Below, in pieces: positions 38,202 through 48,180 of a stretch of 64,000 nucleotides of DNA. Source of the stretch: Rhodospirillaceae bacterium. Its GTDB lineage: Bacteria; Pseudomonadota; Alphaproteobacteria; Rhodospirillales; Rhodospirillaceae. The stretch covers positions 19,139 through 83,138 of the forward strand of contig SHVO01000001.1 in the NCBI GenBank assembly GCA_009694245.1, read 5' to 3'. The translations under genes and the position numbers were made by a program. Each line of letters opens with the position of its first letter. Position 1 is the stretch's first letter. The notes beneath the pieces were generated by a model. That model did no database searches and was not told the DNA's origin. It saw only the letters and a program-made list of their open reading frames with translations.

Positions 38202-39716
38202 ATGGGTAATAAGGGGTCGAGCGTACCATCGGTACTTGAGGCCGGAACACGTCTCCAGCCGGTGGCCGTGATCGATGTCGGCTCGAATTCCGTGCGCCTA
38301 GTGGTCTACAGCGGGCTGACCCGCACGCCGATTCCCCTGCACAACGAAAAGGTCATTTGCGCCTTAGGCAAAGGCCTGGAGAAGACCGGCCAGCTCAATT
38401 CCGAGGGCGTCGGTATGGCATTCGACACCGTCGCGCGGTTTGTCAGGATCGCACGCTCGCTAGGCGTCGAGCGCATCGACACGCTGGCGACAGCGGCTGT
38501 GCGCGACGCCGAAGACGGAGCGGCATTCGCCAGCGCCCTTGAGAAGCTCTGCGACATCAAAGTGCAGATTTTGACTGGCAAGCAAGAGGCGCGGCGCTCG
38601 GCGCTCGGCGTCCTGTGCGGCATCCCGGACGCTGAAGGAGTTGTCGCCGACCTCGGCGGGGGTAGTCTGGAATTGGTGAAAATCGGCGGCGGCGAGATGA
38701 GCGAACACACGACCTTGCCGCTCGGCCTCTTGCGCCTCACGGAAGCCTCGGACGGCGACCGCAACCGGGCGCTTTCACTCATCAACAAGGCTATCGACAA
38801 GCATAAATGGGTGTCCAAGACGAAGGACAAGACTCTGTTCGCCGTCGGCGGCGCATGGCGGTCACTGGCGCGGGTTTGCATCGCGCAGATGAACTATCCG
38901 CTCCATGTGCTCGACAACTTCACGCTCGGCCGGGCCCAGGCGATTTCGCTATTTGAGGTGATATCGCGCCTCAGCCCGAAGAGTCTGGAGAAAATCAAAG
39001 GTGTCTCGCGCAGTCGTCTAGCCACCTTGCCTTTGGCGGCGGCCGTGCTTGAGCGCCTTTTGGAAATCAACAAGCCGCGGGTTCTGGTGTTCTCCATCTA
39101 CGGCATGCGCGAGGGCCAGTTTTTCAAGTCTTTGCCGGAAAATCTGCGTAAGCAGGATCCGTTGGTCAGCCTGGCCGAAGAAATCGCCCGCGGCGCCGGC
39201 CGCTCGACGGCCGCGGGTCACGAAACCTTTGAATGGATGCTGCCGCTCTTCAAGGATGAGTCAGCAGGCCAAAAAAAATTGCGCCTGGCCGCATGCCTCT
39301 TGCGCGATGTCTGGTGGACGGAACATTCCGACTACCGCGCCGAACAGGCCTTCCTGCGCGTGCTGCGATTGCCGTACCTGGGCCTGGATCATGAGGATCG
39401 CGCCGGACTGGCCTTGGCGCTTTATTACCGCTACGGCAGCGACCCATCGGAACCGATCATCAAGCAGGCCCATGCCTTACTGCCGGATTCCCGCGTACAC
39501 CGCGTCCAAACCATCGGTCTCGCGTTGCGTCTGGCCTATGCATTGTCCGCGGGCGCGCCGGGTGTGGTGAAAAGAACCAGCCTGAAGATCAGCGCGGGAA
39601 CCTTGATACTATCGGTTCCGGACAGCGATGCACTGTTCAAATCTGGCCCCTACTTGCGGCGTGTGAAACGCATCGCCGATCACCTGGGGCTTGCAGGGCG
39701 CATCGACCGGGTGTGA
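38202..39716 (+). CDS. ppx: Ppx/GppA family phosphatase (exopolyphosphatase)
   Basis: VAVIDVGSNSVRLVVYSGLTRTPIPLHNEKVICALGKGLEKTG...VVADLGGGSLELVKI. Confidence 0.95.
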   Translation: MGNKGSSVPSVLEAGTRLQPVAVIDVGSNSVRLVVYSGLTRTPIPLHNEKVICALGKGLEKTGQLNSEGVGMAFDTVARFVRIARSLGVERIDTLATAAVRDAEDGAAFASALEKLCDIKVQILTGKQEARRSALGVLCGIPDAEGVVADLGGGSLELVKIGGGEMSEHTTLPLGLLRLTEASDGDRNRALSLINKAIDKHKWVSKTKDKTLFAVGGAWRSLARVCIAQMNYPLHVLDNFTLGRAQAISLFEVISRLSPKSLEKIKGVSRSRLATLPLAAAVLERLLEINKPRVLVFSIYGMREGQFFKSLPENLRKQDPLVSLAEEIARGAGRSTAAGHETFEWMLPLFKDESAGQKKLRLAACLLRDVWWTEHSDYRAEQAFLRVLRLPYLGLDHEDRAGLALALYYRYGSDPSEPIIKQAHALLPDSRVHRVQTIGLALRLAYALSAGAPGVVKRTSLKISAGTLILSVPDSDALFKSGPYLRRVKRIADHLGLAGRIDRV

Positions 39717-39730
39717 CAAGGCCCTTCGTT

Positions 39731-40885
39731 CTACCGCTCGAACACCTCAACGTGTTTACCATCGGCCGAGAGTCCAATCGCGAGCTTGCCGTGTTTTAAG
39801 CGCAGGGCGTCCTCGCCGAACAATTCTCGCCGCCAACCGTGCAGTGCCGGAACGTCGGCGGTGTCCGACATGGCGATGGCATCGACATCATCGCTCGATG
39901 CGATCAGTTTCTGGGCGACGTCGTGGGTTTCGCTGCGCGCCTTGAGCAAGAGTTTCAATAGCTCGGTGACGGCGCGGGGCGCGGGGTTGCCCCAACTGTC
40001 ATCACGGTCCAGTCGCGGGCAATCCGAATCCAGCACGGACCGACCCTTGACGACGGCTGCGAGCACGCCTTCGACGTATCGGCCGCTGGCCAGCGGCTTG
40101 GCGAGCCGCGAGCGCTTAATATCGTCAACCGTCGCCGGCATGTTCGCGGCGAGTTCCAAGATCGCATCGTCCTTGGCCACGCGCTGTCGCGGCATGTCTA
40201 GGCTTTGCGCCGTGATCTCGCGCCACGCCGCCAGTTCGCGCAAGACCGCGAGCATGCGCGGCGCGCGGGTACGGGCGCGCAAGCGCCGCCACATCTCATA
40301 GGGCTCAATCGTATAGGTCTTGGGGCTGGTCAACACGGCGTCCTCTTCATCCAGCCAGGACGCCCGCCCGGATTTTTCCAGGCGCTGCTGTAGAACCCGG
40401 TAAACCTTGCGCAGGTGAGTCACGTCACCCAGTGCATAGGTAACCTGACGCTCGGTGAGGGGGCGTTGGGACCAATCGGTGAAGCGCTGGGATTTGTCAA
40501 GGTTGGCGCCGGCAAGCTTTGAGACCAGGGCCTCGTAGCCGATCTGGTCGCCGAAGCCGCAGACCATGGCGGCGATCTGGGTGTCGAAAACCGGGGCCGG
40601 CACTTCGCCCGTGGCATTGAAGAAAATTTCAAGGTCCTGGCGCCCGGCGTGAAAGACCTTGAGTACGCCGCGATCGGCCAGCAGGTCGTAGAGCGGCTTT
40701 AGATTTATGTTCGGGGCGAGCGGGTCGATACAAAAGGCTTCGTCGGGCCCGGCCACCTGAACCAGGCACAGCTTGGCCCAGTACGTGGTCTCGCGCATGA
40801 ATTCGGTATCGACCGTGATGAAGTCGGCCCCCTTGAGCCGGTCGCAGAACGCCGCGAGGGCCGACGTATCGGTCAGCAGGCTCAT
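39731..40885 (-). CDS. rnd: Ribonuclease D
   Basis: DFITVDTEFMRETTYWAKLCLVQVAGPDEAFCIDPLA...LKVFHAGRQDLEIFFN...YALGDVTHLRKVYRVL. Confidence 0.95.
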   Translation of the reverse strand: MSLLTDTSALAAFCDRLKGADFITVDTEFMRETTYWAKLCLVQVAGPDEAFCIDPLAPNINLKPLYDLLADRGVLKVFHAGRQDLEIFFNATGEVPAPVFDTQIAAMVCGFGDQIGYEALVSKLAGANLDKSQRFTDWSQRPLTERQVTYALGDVTHLRKVYRVLQQRLEKSGRASWLDEEDAVLTSPKTYTIEPYEMWRRLRARTRAPRMLAVLRELAAWREITAQSLDMPRQRVAKDDAILELAANMPATVDDIKRSRLAKPLASGRYVEGVLAAVVKGRSVLDSDCPRLDRDDSWGNPAPRAVTELLKLLLKARSETHDVAQKLIASSDDVDAIAMSDTADVPALHGWRRELFGEDALRLKHGKLAIGLSADGKHVEVFER

Positions 40886-41140
40886 GTGCCGGTCTCAGTC
40901 GTGGAAAAGCGCAATCGTGGAAAGTCGCAACCGTGGAAAATCTCGATCATGTGCCAGTCTTAATAGGTCGCGTGCGCGGTCGCAACCGCCGAAGGGCCGG
41001 AAATGCTCCCGAGCCGCCGGCGTCATCTGGCCCCGTTTAGCGCGGAAGTCTTGACAAAGGGCCCTGTTCGGTGTGGTTTCACGCCGCCCCGGTGACCCGC
41101 CGCCCAAAGGGACCGCCGGGAATTTTGCGAGGACTAGGCG

Positions 41141-42958
41141 ATGCACCGCTATCGAACACATACCTGTGGCGCCCTCCGACTGGAGGATGCCGGCAAACAG
41201 GCGCGGATATCAGGATGGGTTCATCGCAAACGCGATCACGGCAACTTGCTTTTCGTCGACCTGCGCGACCAGTACGGCCTGACGCAGTGCGTCGCCGACA
41301 CCTCCAGCCCGATGTTCAAGGTTCTTGAAGCCGCGCGTCCCGAAACCGTCGTCTGCGTGTCGGGCGAGGTCGTGCCGCGTTCGCCCGAGACCGTGAATGA
41401 CAAATTACCGACTGGCCGCATCGAACTGGTGGTGGACGGGGTTGAAATCCTATCCGAGGCCGCCGTTCTGCCGATGCAAGTAGCCGGCGAGCAAGAGTAT
41501 TCCGAAGAGATGCGGTTGACCTACCGCTTCCTCGACCTACGCCGGGAGAAGATGCGCGACAATATCCTGCTGCGCGCGAACGTCATCGCCAGCATCCGCA
41601 AGCGCATGTGGGCGGCCGGATTCGTCGAATACCAGACTCCGATCCTGACGGCGTCGTCACCCGAGGGCGCGCGCGATTTCCTCGTGCCCTCGCGGATTCA
41701 TCCCGGCAAATTTTATGCGCTGCCCCAGGCGCCGCAGCAGTTCAAGCAACTCCTCATGACGTCGGGCTTTGATCGCTACTTCCAGATCGCGGCGTGCTTT
41801 CGTGACGAGGACAGCCGCGCCGACAGGTCACCGGGAGAGTTTTATCAGCTCGACTTCGAGATGGCGTTTGTCACGCAGGACGATGTGTTCGATACCATCG
41901 CGCCGGTTCTCGCCGGCGTGTTCGAGGAATTCGCCAAGGGTCGCCCCGTCACCAAGGCCCCCTTCCCACGGATTACCTACAGCGATGCTCTGCTCAAGTA
42001 CGGCAGCGACAAACCGGACCTGCGCAATCCGCTCCTGGTCGGCGATGTGACCGAAGCTTTCAAGGGCTCAAGCTTTGGCTTGTTCGCGCGCAACATCGAT
42101 AAGGGTGCAATCGTGCGCGCAGTCCCGGCACCGAAATCCGCCGACCAGCCGCGCAGCTGGTTCGACAAACTCAACGAATGGGCGCGGGAGAACGGCGCTG
42201 GCGGTCTCGGGTATATTCAGTACAAAGACGGCGAGGCGCGCGGACCGATAGCCAAGAACCTCGACGCCGACCGTGTCGCCGCCATCAAGGCGGCCACCGG
42301 CGTAAGCGACGGTGACTCGGTGTTTTTCGTTTGTGACCAACCCGATGTGGCGGCAAAATTTTCCGGCCTCGTACGCACCAAGCTTTGCGATGAACTGGGC
42401 CTTCTGGAGCGCGACAAGTTTATGTTCTGCTGGATCGTCGACTTCCCGATGTTTGAGCGCAATAAAGATACCGGGCAACTTGAGTTCAGCCACAACCCAT
42501 TTTCCATGCCCCAGGGCGGCATGGAGGCGCTGGTGAACCAGGACCCGCTCACCATCAAGGCCTTCCAGTACGACATTGTCTGCAACGGCGTCGAGCTGTC
42601 GTCGGGCGCAATCCGCAATCACCGCCCCGACATCATGTACAAAGCCTTCGAGATCGCCGGGTACAAGAAAGAAGACGTCGAAACCCGCTTCGGCGGCATG
42701 TTGAATGCCTTCAAGTACGGCGCGCCGCCTCACGGCGGCTCGGCGCCGGGCATCGACCGTATTGTCATGTTGCTGGCGGACGAACCCAATATCCGCGAGG
42801 TTATTCTCTTTCCGATGACCGGCCGGGCCGAGGATCTGCTGATGCAAGCCCCGAATACCGTGTCGGCTAAGCAGCTCAAGGAGCTACACATCAAGCTCGA
42901 TCTGCCAAAAGAAGCAGGGTCGAAGGATTCGGCGAAACCGGCACCGGCCGCCGAATAG
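41141..42958 (+). CDS. aspS: Aspartate--tRNA ligase
   Basis: [51 protein letters not shown]...[28 protein letters not shown]...[27 protein letters not shown]. Confidence 0.97.
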   Translation: MHRYRTHTCGALRLEDAGKQARISGWVHRKRDHGNLLFVDLRDQYGLTQCVADTSSPMFKVLEAARPETVVCVSGEVVPRSPETVNDKLPTGRIELVVDGVEILSEAAVLPMQVAGEQEYSEEMRLTYRFLDLRREKMRDNILLRANVIASIRKRMWAAGFVEYQTPILTASSPEGARDFLVPSRIHPGKFYALPQAPQQFKQLLMTSGFDRYFQIAACFRDEDSRADRSPGEFYQLDFEMAFVTQDDVFDTIAPVLAGVFEEFAKGRPVTKAPFPRITYSDALLKYGSDKPDLRNPLLVGDVTEAFKGSSFGLFARNIDKGAIVRAVPAPKSADQPRSWFDKLNEWARENGAGGLGYIQYKDGEARGPIAKNLDADRVAAIKAATGVSDGDSVFFVCDQPDVAAKFSGLVRTKLCDELGLLERDKFMFCWIVDFPMFERNKDTGQLEFSHNPFSMPQGGMEALVNQDPLTIKAFQYDIVCNGVELSSGAIRNHRPDIMYKAFEIAGYKKEDVETRFGGMLNAFKYGAPPHGGSAPGIDRIVMLLADEPNIREVILFPMTGRAEDLLMQAPNTVSAKQLKELHIKLDLPKEAGSKDSAKPAPAAE

Positions 42959-42970
42959 ACTGCGCGGCAC

Positions 42971-43072
42971 TAGCGCGATCGTTTCAGGCTGAATCGGGAT
43001 CGCGCTCTAGAGTCTTGATTGGTCGCATTTTTAAACGCCGAACCGGTTCCCACTTCGGCTAAAATGCTCTAG
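42971..43072 (+). repeat. Dispersed intergenic repeat, copy 2, with preceding AGCGCGATC/GATCGCGCT hairpin
   Basis: AGCGCGATCgtttcaggctgaatcgGGATCGCGCTctagagtcttgattggtcgcatttttaaacgccgaACCGGTTCCCACTTcggctaaaATGCTCTAG. Confidence 0.78.
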
Positions 43073-43791
43073 CGCGCCTTCAGACCGTATTTTTCACGGC
43101 GTTCTTGTTTGATCTTGTACATGGCTGCGTCGGCGGCTTCGAGCAGCTCCTTCAATTCTGCCTTAGCTGAGTACATGTGCACGCCGCAGCTTGCCTTGAT
43201 CGGGATCTGGTTCTTATTCCAGACCGCATGGGCATTGTTGAGCTTGAGATCCAGGTCTTCAGCGCGGCGGACGCCATTGCGCCTGTTGGATCGCGGCAGG
43301 AGGACGGCGAATTCGTCGCCGCCCAGTCGACCGATGTAGTCGGTATCGCGGATATGGCCGCGCAGAAGTTCCGATACGGCGCGCAGTACTTCATCGCCGG
43401 CAACGTGGCCATACACGTCGTTGATCGGTTCGAATTCGTCGAGATCGACCATAATCAATACGCCGCCAACGCCATGGCGGCGCGCCACCGATAGTTCGTG
43501 GGCTAGGCAATCTTCAAAACCGCGGCGATTGAGCACACGCGTGAGGGCGTCCGTCGTTGCCAGGCTCTCGAGGTCCGCTATGCGCCTTTCCTGCAGTCGG
43601 AGGTGATCGGATATTTCCGCCACCAGCGAATGGGTAAGTGCCGCGATTTCCTTGATCGCTTTCGCGCCGTCAGTGGACTTCCCAATCTTCACGTGTTCGG
43701 TGAAACGAACCAACTGGGACAGTTTCGTTACAATCGTATCGGGCGCAAGTTCGGGCGAAGGCGCGCGTTTCAGTTCCGGCAGCCCTGGCAT
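43069..43791 (-). CDS. Soluble GGDEF diguanylate cyclase with I-site
   Basis: LATTDALTRVLNRRGFEDCL...DLDEFEPINDVYGHVAGDEVLRAVSELLRGHIRDTDYIGRLGGDEFAVLLPR; RDTD lies 5 residues before GGDEF. Confidence 0.93.
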   Translation of the reverse strand: MPGLPELKRAPSPELAPDTIVTKLSQLVRFTEHVKIGKSTDGAKAIKEIAALTHSLVAEISDHLRLQERRIADLESLATTDALTRVLNRRGFEDCLAHELSVARRHGVGGVLIMVDLDEFEPINDVYGHVAGDEVLRAVSELLRGHIRDTDYIGRLGGDEFAVLLPRSNRRNGVRRAEDLDLKLNNAHAVWNKNQIPIKASCGVHMYSAKAELKELLEAADAAMYKIKQERREKYGLKAR

Positions 43792-44187
43792 TACGGCGTC
43801 GCCTGGTCTGCGAAACAGCGGCGCGTTGGCGACTGAGTACCGGCGATTACGGGCCTCGAGTCGGCTCGCTTCAAAAGGCTTCGCCCAATCCTAGATTTCC
43901 TCGAATTGGACAGGCCACAAGCCCCGACCGTGTGCCAATTATGAGCCGTGTTCCAAATCCGATGCTAGGACTGAATCGCAATCCCGATATTATGCGCTTA
44001 CGGCGGCCATGGTCCTTCTATCCCATTATGATTATATGGTTTTCATAGATTTCTCGCACGGGCAGACGGTCCTCCTTGGTCGAGCCGTCCGGCAAATCGC
44101 CCTGGAACCGCCGCTTCTTGTGCCCAACCTGGATCGCCTAGTGATAGTCTGATGGGCTTACTATTTCCACTGGGGAGGCTATCGCAC

Positions 44188-45054
44188 ATGAAGGCCTTGG
44201 GTTCCTGCGCGCGGACAGTTCCGGCTCTGGGCCTGGCCGCCTGGCTGCTCTTGGCAACTGGAGCCTGGGCCGCCAGCCCGGCCCTATCCGCCTCCAAGCC
44301 CGCGCCCGACAAGGCAGCCGTCGATCTGCTGTCCCACCGTGCGATCTATGACATGTCGCTGATCAAGGTTAGCCAGAGTGACGGCGTGCGGGCTGCCACG
44401 GGCACGATGATCTACACGCTGACCGACCGTTGCGACGGCTACACCATCGAGACCAATCTCTCGCTGAATCTCGCATTCGCGAACGGCAACGAGAATCAGA
44501 TCGAGCAAAAATATGTCGCCTGGGAGGCGAAGGATGGACGTTCGTCCACCTTCCGCTTCCAAGTTCTCGAGAACGGTAAACTTTCCAAAGCCTATCATGG
44601 AACTGTGAAATTCAGGGAAGACGGCACCGGCACGGCCACCTATGAAGCAGAAAACGTCTCGATCTTCGATCTGACGCGCGGCACGCTCCTGTCCACGGGT
44701 CACACCTTGGCATTGCTAAAGAGCGCCACGGCCAATGAGCAGTTCATGAGCAAGCTTGTGATCGACGGATCCTTCGACGAAGGTCCGTTCTGGATCACCG
44801 CCGCCATCGCGCCTTCGCAGAAAGGTGGCGTCGTGCCTGTCAAGGGGGCGCCCGGACTCCTGAGCGAAGGAAGGTACTGGCCGATCGGTATGGCCTACTT
44901 CCCTGCGACCTCGGTCCAACCGATACCCGAATACGAAATATCGCAGAATTTGCTCGGGACCGGAATTACGCGTTCCATGGTGCAGGATTTTGGGGGTTTC
45001 ACGCTGGCTTTCAATCCAGTCAGGATGGAGCCCGTGACGGCGCCACCCTGCTAG
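44188..45054 (+). CDS. eipB: DUF1849/EipB-family cell envelope protein (paralogue 1)
   Basis: Signal peptide; LLSHRAIYDMSLIKVSQSDGVRAATGTMIYTLTDRCDGYTIETNLSLNL; C-terminal Cys. Confidence 0.87.
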   Translation: MKALGSCARTVPALGLAAWLLLATGAWAASPALSASKPAPDKAAVDLLSHRAIYDMSLIKVSQSDGVRAATGTMIYTLTDRCDGYTIETNLSLNLAFANGNENQIEQKYVAWEAKDGRSSTFRFQVLENGKLSKAYHGTVKFREDGTGTATYEAENVSIFDLTRGTLLSTGHTLALLKSATANEQFMSKLVIDGSFDEGPFWITAAIAPSQKGGVVPVKGAPGLLSEGRYWPIGMAYFPATSVQPIPEYEISQNLLGTGITRSMVQDFGGFTLAFNPVRMEPVTAPPC

Positions 45055-45103
45055 CAAGGCGCACCGCGACCGGGACTTCGATCGAAACGGGGGGAGGGAG
45101 AAG

Positions 45104-45946
45104 ATGCGCCGGCATTTGAGCGTAGTCGCGGCGGCGATGATCATTGCCGCGCCCCTTACCTTTCACGGGAAGGCGCGCGCCGCCGATGTACTCCCCTATG
45201 AAGCGATCTACGCGCTACGCCTCACGCATGCCAGTTCATCCGGCGGGCCGCGGGCCGCGGTTGGTATTTATGAATCGCGTTTTATTGAAACCTGCGCGGG
45301 CTGGGACACGAAGTCGCACACGAGTTTAAGTCTGACCTTCAGCGACGGCGCGATCTTCACCAACGAGCGCTTCTTTTCGTCTCTGGAGGCCAAGAACGGC
45401 CGGGATTATTCCTTCGCGGTGTTGACGCTCAAGAACGGTAAGTCAGTCGAAGCCTACAAGGGCACGGCGACGTTGGCGAAACGTGGCGGGCGAGCAAGAT
45501 ATGAATTGCCGACGCAAGAGGGCGAGAAGCGGGGCCACATCATTTCGCTGGTGCTGCCGCAAGGTACGCTATTTCCGGCGGCCCACTCCCTGGCCCTGTT
45601 GGGTTCGGCCGAGCAAGGCACGCCGATGTTCCGCAGAGTTGTCTTTAGCGGTTCCTCGTCGGTCGGACCGCGCGTTCTGTCGATCGCCATCGGCCCGCCT
45701 CTGGCGGCGGGACAGTCCAAGGCCGCCGAGATAGATCGTGCGCTGCTGGATATGCCGTCATGGCGGATGAGCTCGGCCTATTTCAATCTCTTTGAGAAGC
45801 GCGATATCCCGAATTTTGAGGTGTTCTCAAGACTCTCAAAATCGGGAGTCACCGAGTCATTTGAACAAGCCTTCCGTGATTTCACCGTGTCGGCCACCTT
45901 GCAGCGCCTGCGCCGGCTTGATCGTCCGGTGTGCACAACGCCCTAG
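45104..45946 (+). CDS. DUF1849/EipB-family protein (paralogue 2)
   Basis: Signal peptide; LPYEAIYALRLTHASSSGGPRAAVGIYESRFIETCAGWDTKSHTSLSLTFSDG...; C-terminal ...RPVCTTP. Confidence 0.85.
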   Translation: MRRHLSVVAAAMIIAAPLTFHGKARAADVLPYEAIYALRLTHASSSGGPRAAVGIYESRFIETCAGWDTKSHTSLSLTFSDGAIFTNERFFSSLEAKNGRDYSFAVLTLKNGKSVEAYKGTATLAKRGGRARYELPTQEGEKRGHIISLVLPQGTLFPAAHSLALLGSAEQGTPMFRRVVFSGSSSVGPRVLSIAIGPPLAAGQSKAAEIDRALLDMPSWRMSSAYFNLFEKRDIPNFEVFSRLSKSGVTESFEQAFRDFTVSATLQRLRRLDRPVCTTP

Positions 45947-45950
45947 TGAT

Positions 45951-45992
45951 GCGAACCAAACGCCTGATTCCTAATCATTGTGTTTGGTTCGC
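45951..45992. terminator. Hairpin between convergent genes (candidate bidirectional terminator)
   Basis: GCGAACCAAAC...GTTTGGTTCGC, 11 bp perfect arms, 20 nt loop. Confidence 0.6.
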
Positions 45993-46011
45993 ACCACAAC
46001 ACATCGAACCG

Positions 46012-46932
46012 TTAGGGCCACAGCCATGCAGCCCCGCGCACGCCGCCGGCATCCCCGTGACGCGGCCGCGCGAGTTTTGTGACCGCAGTGTCGGAAAACA
46101 CGTAGGCCGGCCACAGCTTAGGCACGTCCGTATAAAGCCGCGCGATCTGCGAAAGTCCGCCGCCGAGGACGATCACATGGGGATCAATCACATTGATGAT
46201 AGTGGCGGACGCGCGCGCGAAGCGGTCGAGGTAACGCCCGATCGCCGCGCTGGCCTTGGCATCCCCAGCTTCACTACGGCTGGCAATTTCGGCGGCGGTC
46301 GCGGTCTCGCCGGTCGCCGCGGCAAAATCCCTGCTGAGCCCGGTGCCTGAAATGTAGGTTTCGTTGCAGCCCTTGAGGCCGCAATAGCAGTCGGGTCCCG
46401 GGATCTCATCGGCCCGCGGCCAGGGCAACGGGTTGTGGCCCCACTCCCCGGTTATGGCGTTGGGGCCGCGCACCAGTTTCTTGTCGATGACCAGCCCGCC
46501 TCCGGCGCCGGTTCCAAGGACGGCGCCAAAGACAATTGCGTCGTCCGCGCCGGCACCGTCCACGGCTTCGGACAAGGCAAAACAATCGGCGTCGTTTGCC
46601 AGCCGCACAGGTCGACTCAACGCCTCGGCGAGGTCGCGGTCTAGGGAATGGCCAATCAGGCAAAGGGAGTTGGCATTCTTGATAAGCCCAGTGGCCGGCG
46701 AGACCGTTCCAGGAATGCCTAAGCCGACGGAGGCCTTTTGCCCACCCGCAAGATTATGCGTTACCGAATCGGCCGCCGCGACCAGAGCCGCGATCGTTCG
46801 CACCGTCGCCTGATAGTCGCCCGCGGGTGTGGCCGCCCGGTGGCGGAATCTCTGTAGGCCCTCGCGATCAAAGGCCGCGACCTCGATCTTCGATCCGCCG
46901 AGATCCACGCCGACACGAATGTTCGCGCTCAC
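46012..46932 (-). CDS. ROK family sugar kinase
   Basis: IRVGVDLGGSKIEVAAFDREG...VLGTGAGGGLVIDKKLVRGPNAITGEWGHNPLPWP...CYCGLKGCNETYISGTG. Confidence 0.93.
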   Translation of the reverse strand: MSANIRVGVDLGGSKIEVAAFDREGLQRFRHRAATPAGDYQATVRTIAALVAAADSVTHNLAGGQKASVGLGIPGTVSPATGLIKNANSLCLIGHSLDRDLAEALSRPVRLANDADCFALSEAVDGAGADDAIVFGAVLGTGAGGGLVIDKKLVRGPNAITGEWGHNPLPWPRADEIPGPDCYCGLKGCNETYISGTGLSRDFAAATGETATAAEIASRSEAGDAKASAAIGRYLDRFARASATIINVIDPHVIVLGGGLSQIARLYTDVPKLWPAYVFSDTAVTKLARPRHGDAGGVRGAAWLWP

Positions 46933-47056
46933 GCTTGTGGCCCCCGGACTGCATGGCCGCTATGCAAAATACCGGCCTCGGCGAAGAATATATTGTTCTC
47001 GACGCGGACAAAACACTATATGAGCTACGGGTACATTCTATAAGACTCAAGACGCC

Positions 47057-48133
47057 ATGACCGAGCGGCCTCGACGCCCCCTTAATAAGGACAACGACGC
47101 GCTGCGCTTTCCCTTCGCGGAGGCGCCCGCGCCGGGAACCGTCTTTGATGTGGCGCCCGGCGTGAAGTGGCTGCGCATGCCATTGCCTTTCGCACTCAAC
47201 CACATAAACCTGTGGGTACTCGACGACGGCGATGGCTGGACACTCGTGGACACCGGAATCAATTCCGCAGACACCCGCGAACTATGGACGGTGCTATTTG
47301 CCGGCCCGCTCAAAGACAAGCCCGTCAAACGAATCCTCTGCACGCATTTTCATCCCGACCACCTTGGCCTCGCCGGCTGGCTTGTAGGGACGCATGGCGT
47401 GCCCCTCTGGATCACCCGTGAGGAGATTGAAGCGGCGCGCTACAACCTCGCGCTAACCAGTGATATCGCGGTACCCTTGGCTTCGCGGCTTTATACGCAG
47501 GCGGGCCTTGAAAGCGCGCTGCCGGCGATGTTGGCGGCGCGCGGCGACGGCTACAAGGGCAGGGTGTCGGCCTTGCCCGAGACGTATATTGCCCTCGATC
47601 CGACAAGACCCGTGCAAGCGGCCGGCACCACCTGGAGCATTGTCGTAGGCGAGGGGCACTCGCCGCAACTCGCTGCCCTCTATGCCCCGTCGCGCAGAGT
47701 CCTGATTTCCGGCGACCAGGTGCTGCCCGGCATCTCGCCCAATGTCAGCGTTCGTGATTCCCTACCCGACAGCAATCCGTTGAAGGATTTTCTCGAAAGC
47801 CTCATGCGCTTTCGCGCGTTACCCAACGACACGCTGGTGCTGCCTTCTCACAAAATGCCGTTCTATGGATTGCACGAACGAGTCGATCAGCTCATTGGTC
47901 ACCACCATGACCGCCTGGGCGTCGCGCGGGCTGCCTGCGCGAACGGCGCCACCGCACGCGACGTTATGCAGGCAATGTTCAATCGCGATTTTGACGCTCA
48001 ACAGCTCGCATTTGCCTTGGGAGAAACGCTGGCGCACCTCAATTATCTTATTGTCAACGGCGAAATCCTACGCGAAGAGACGCCCGCGGGTGTTGATCGC
48101 TACCGAGCGATCTCGTCCGCGGCGGCGGCCTAA
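47057..48133 (+). CDS. MBL-fold metallo-hydrolase
   Basis: NHINLWVLDDGDGWTLVDTGINSADTRELW...CTHFHPDHLGLAGWLVG...SGDQVLPGISPNVSV. Confidence 0.92.
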   Translation: MTERPRRPLNKDNDALRFPFAEAPAPGTVFDVAPGVKWLRMPLPFALNHINLWVLDDGDGWTLVDTGINSADTRELWTVLFAGPLKDKPVKRILCTHFHPDHLGLAGWLVGTHGVPLWITREEIEAARYNLALTSDIAVPLASRLYTQAGLESALPAMLAARGDGYKGRVSALPETYIALDPTRPVQAAGTTWSIVVGEGHSPQLAALYAPSRRVLISGDQVLPGISPNVSVRDSLPDSNPLKDFLESLMRFRALPNDTLVLPSHKMPFYGLHERVDQLIGHHHDRLGVARAACANGATARDVMQAMFNRDFDAQQLAFALGETLAHLNYLIVNGEILREETPAGVDRYRAISSAAAA

Positions 48134-48180
48134 CTTTGTAGTTCGATACCGTCGGCGCGGGCGGTCTGGTAGAATTATCC

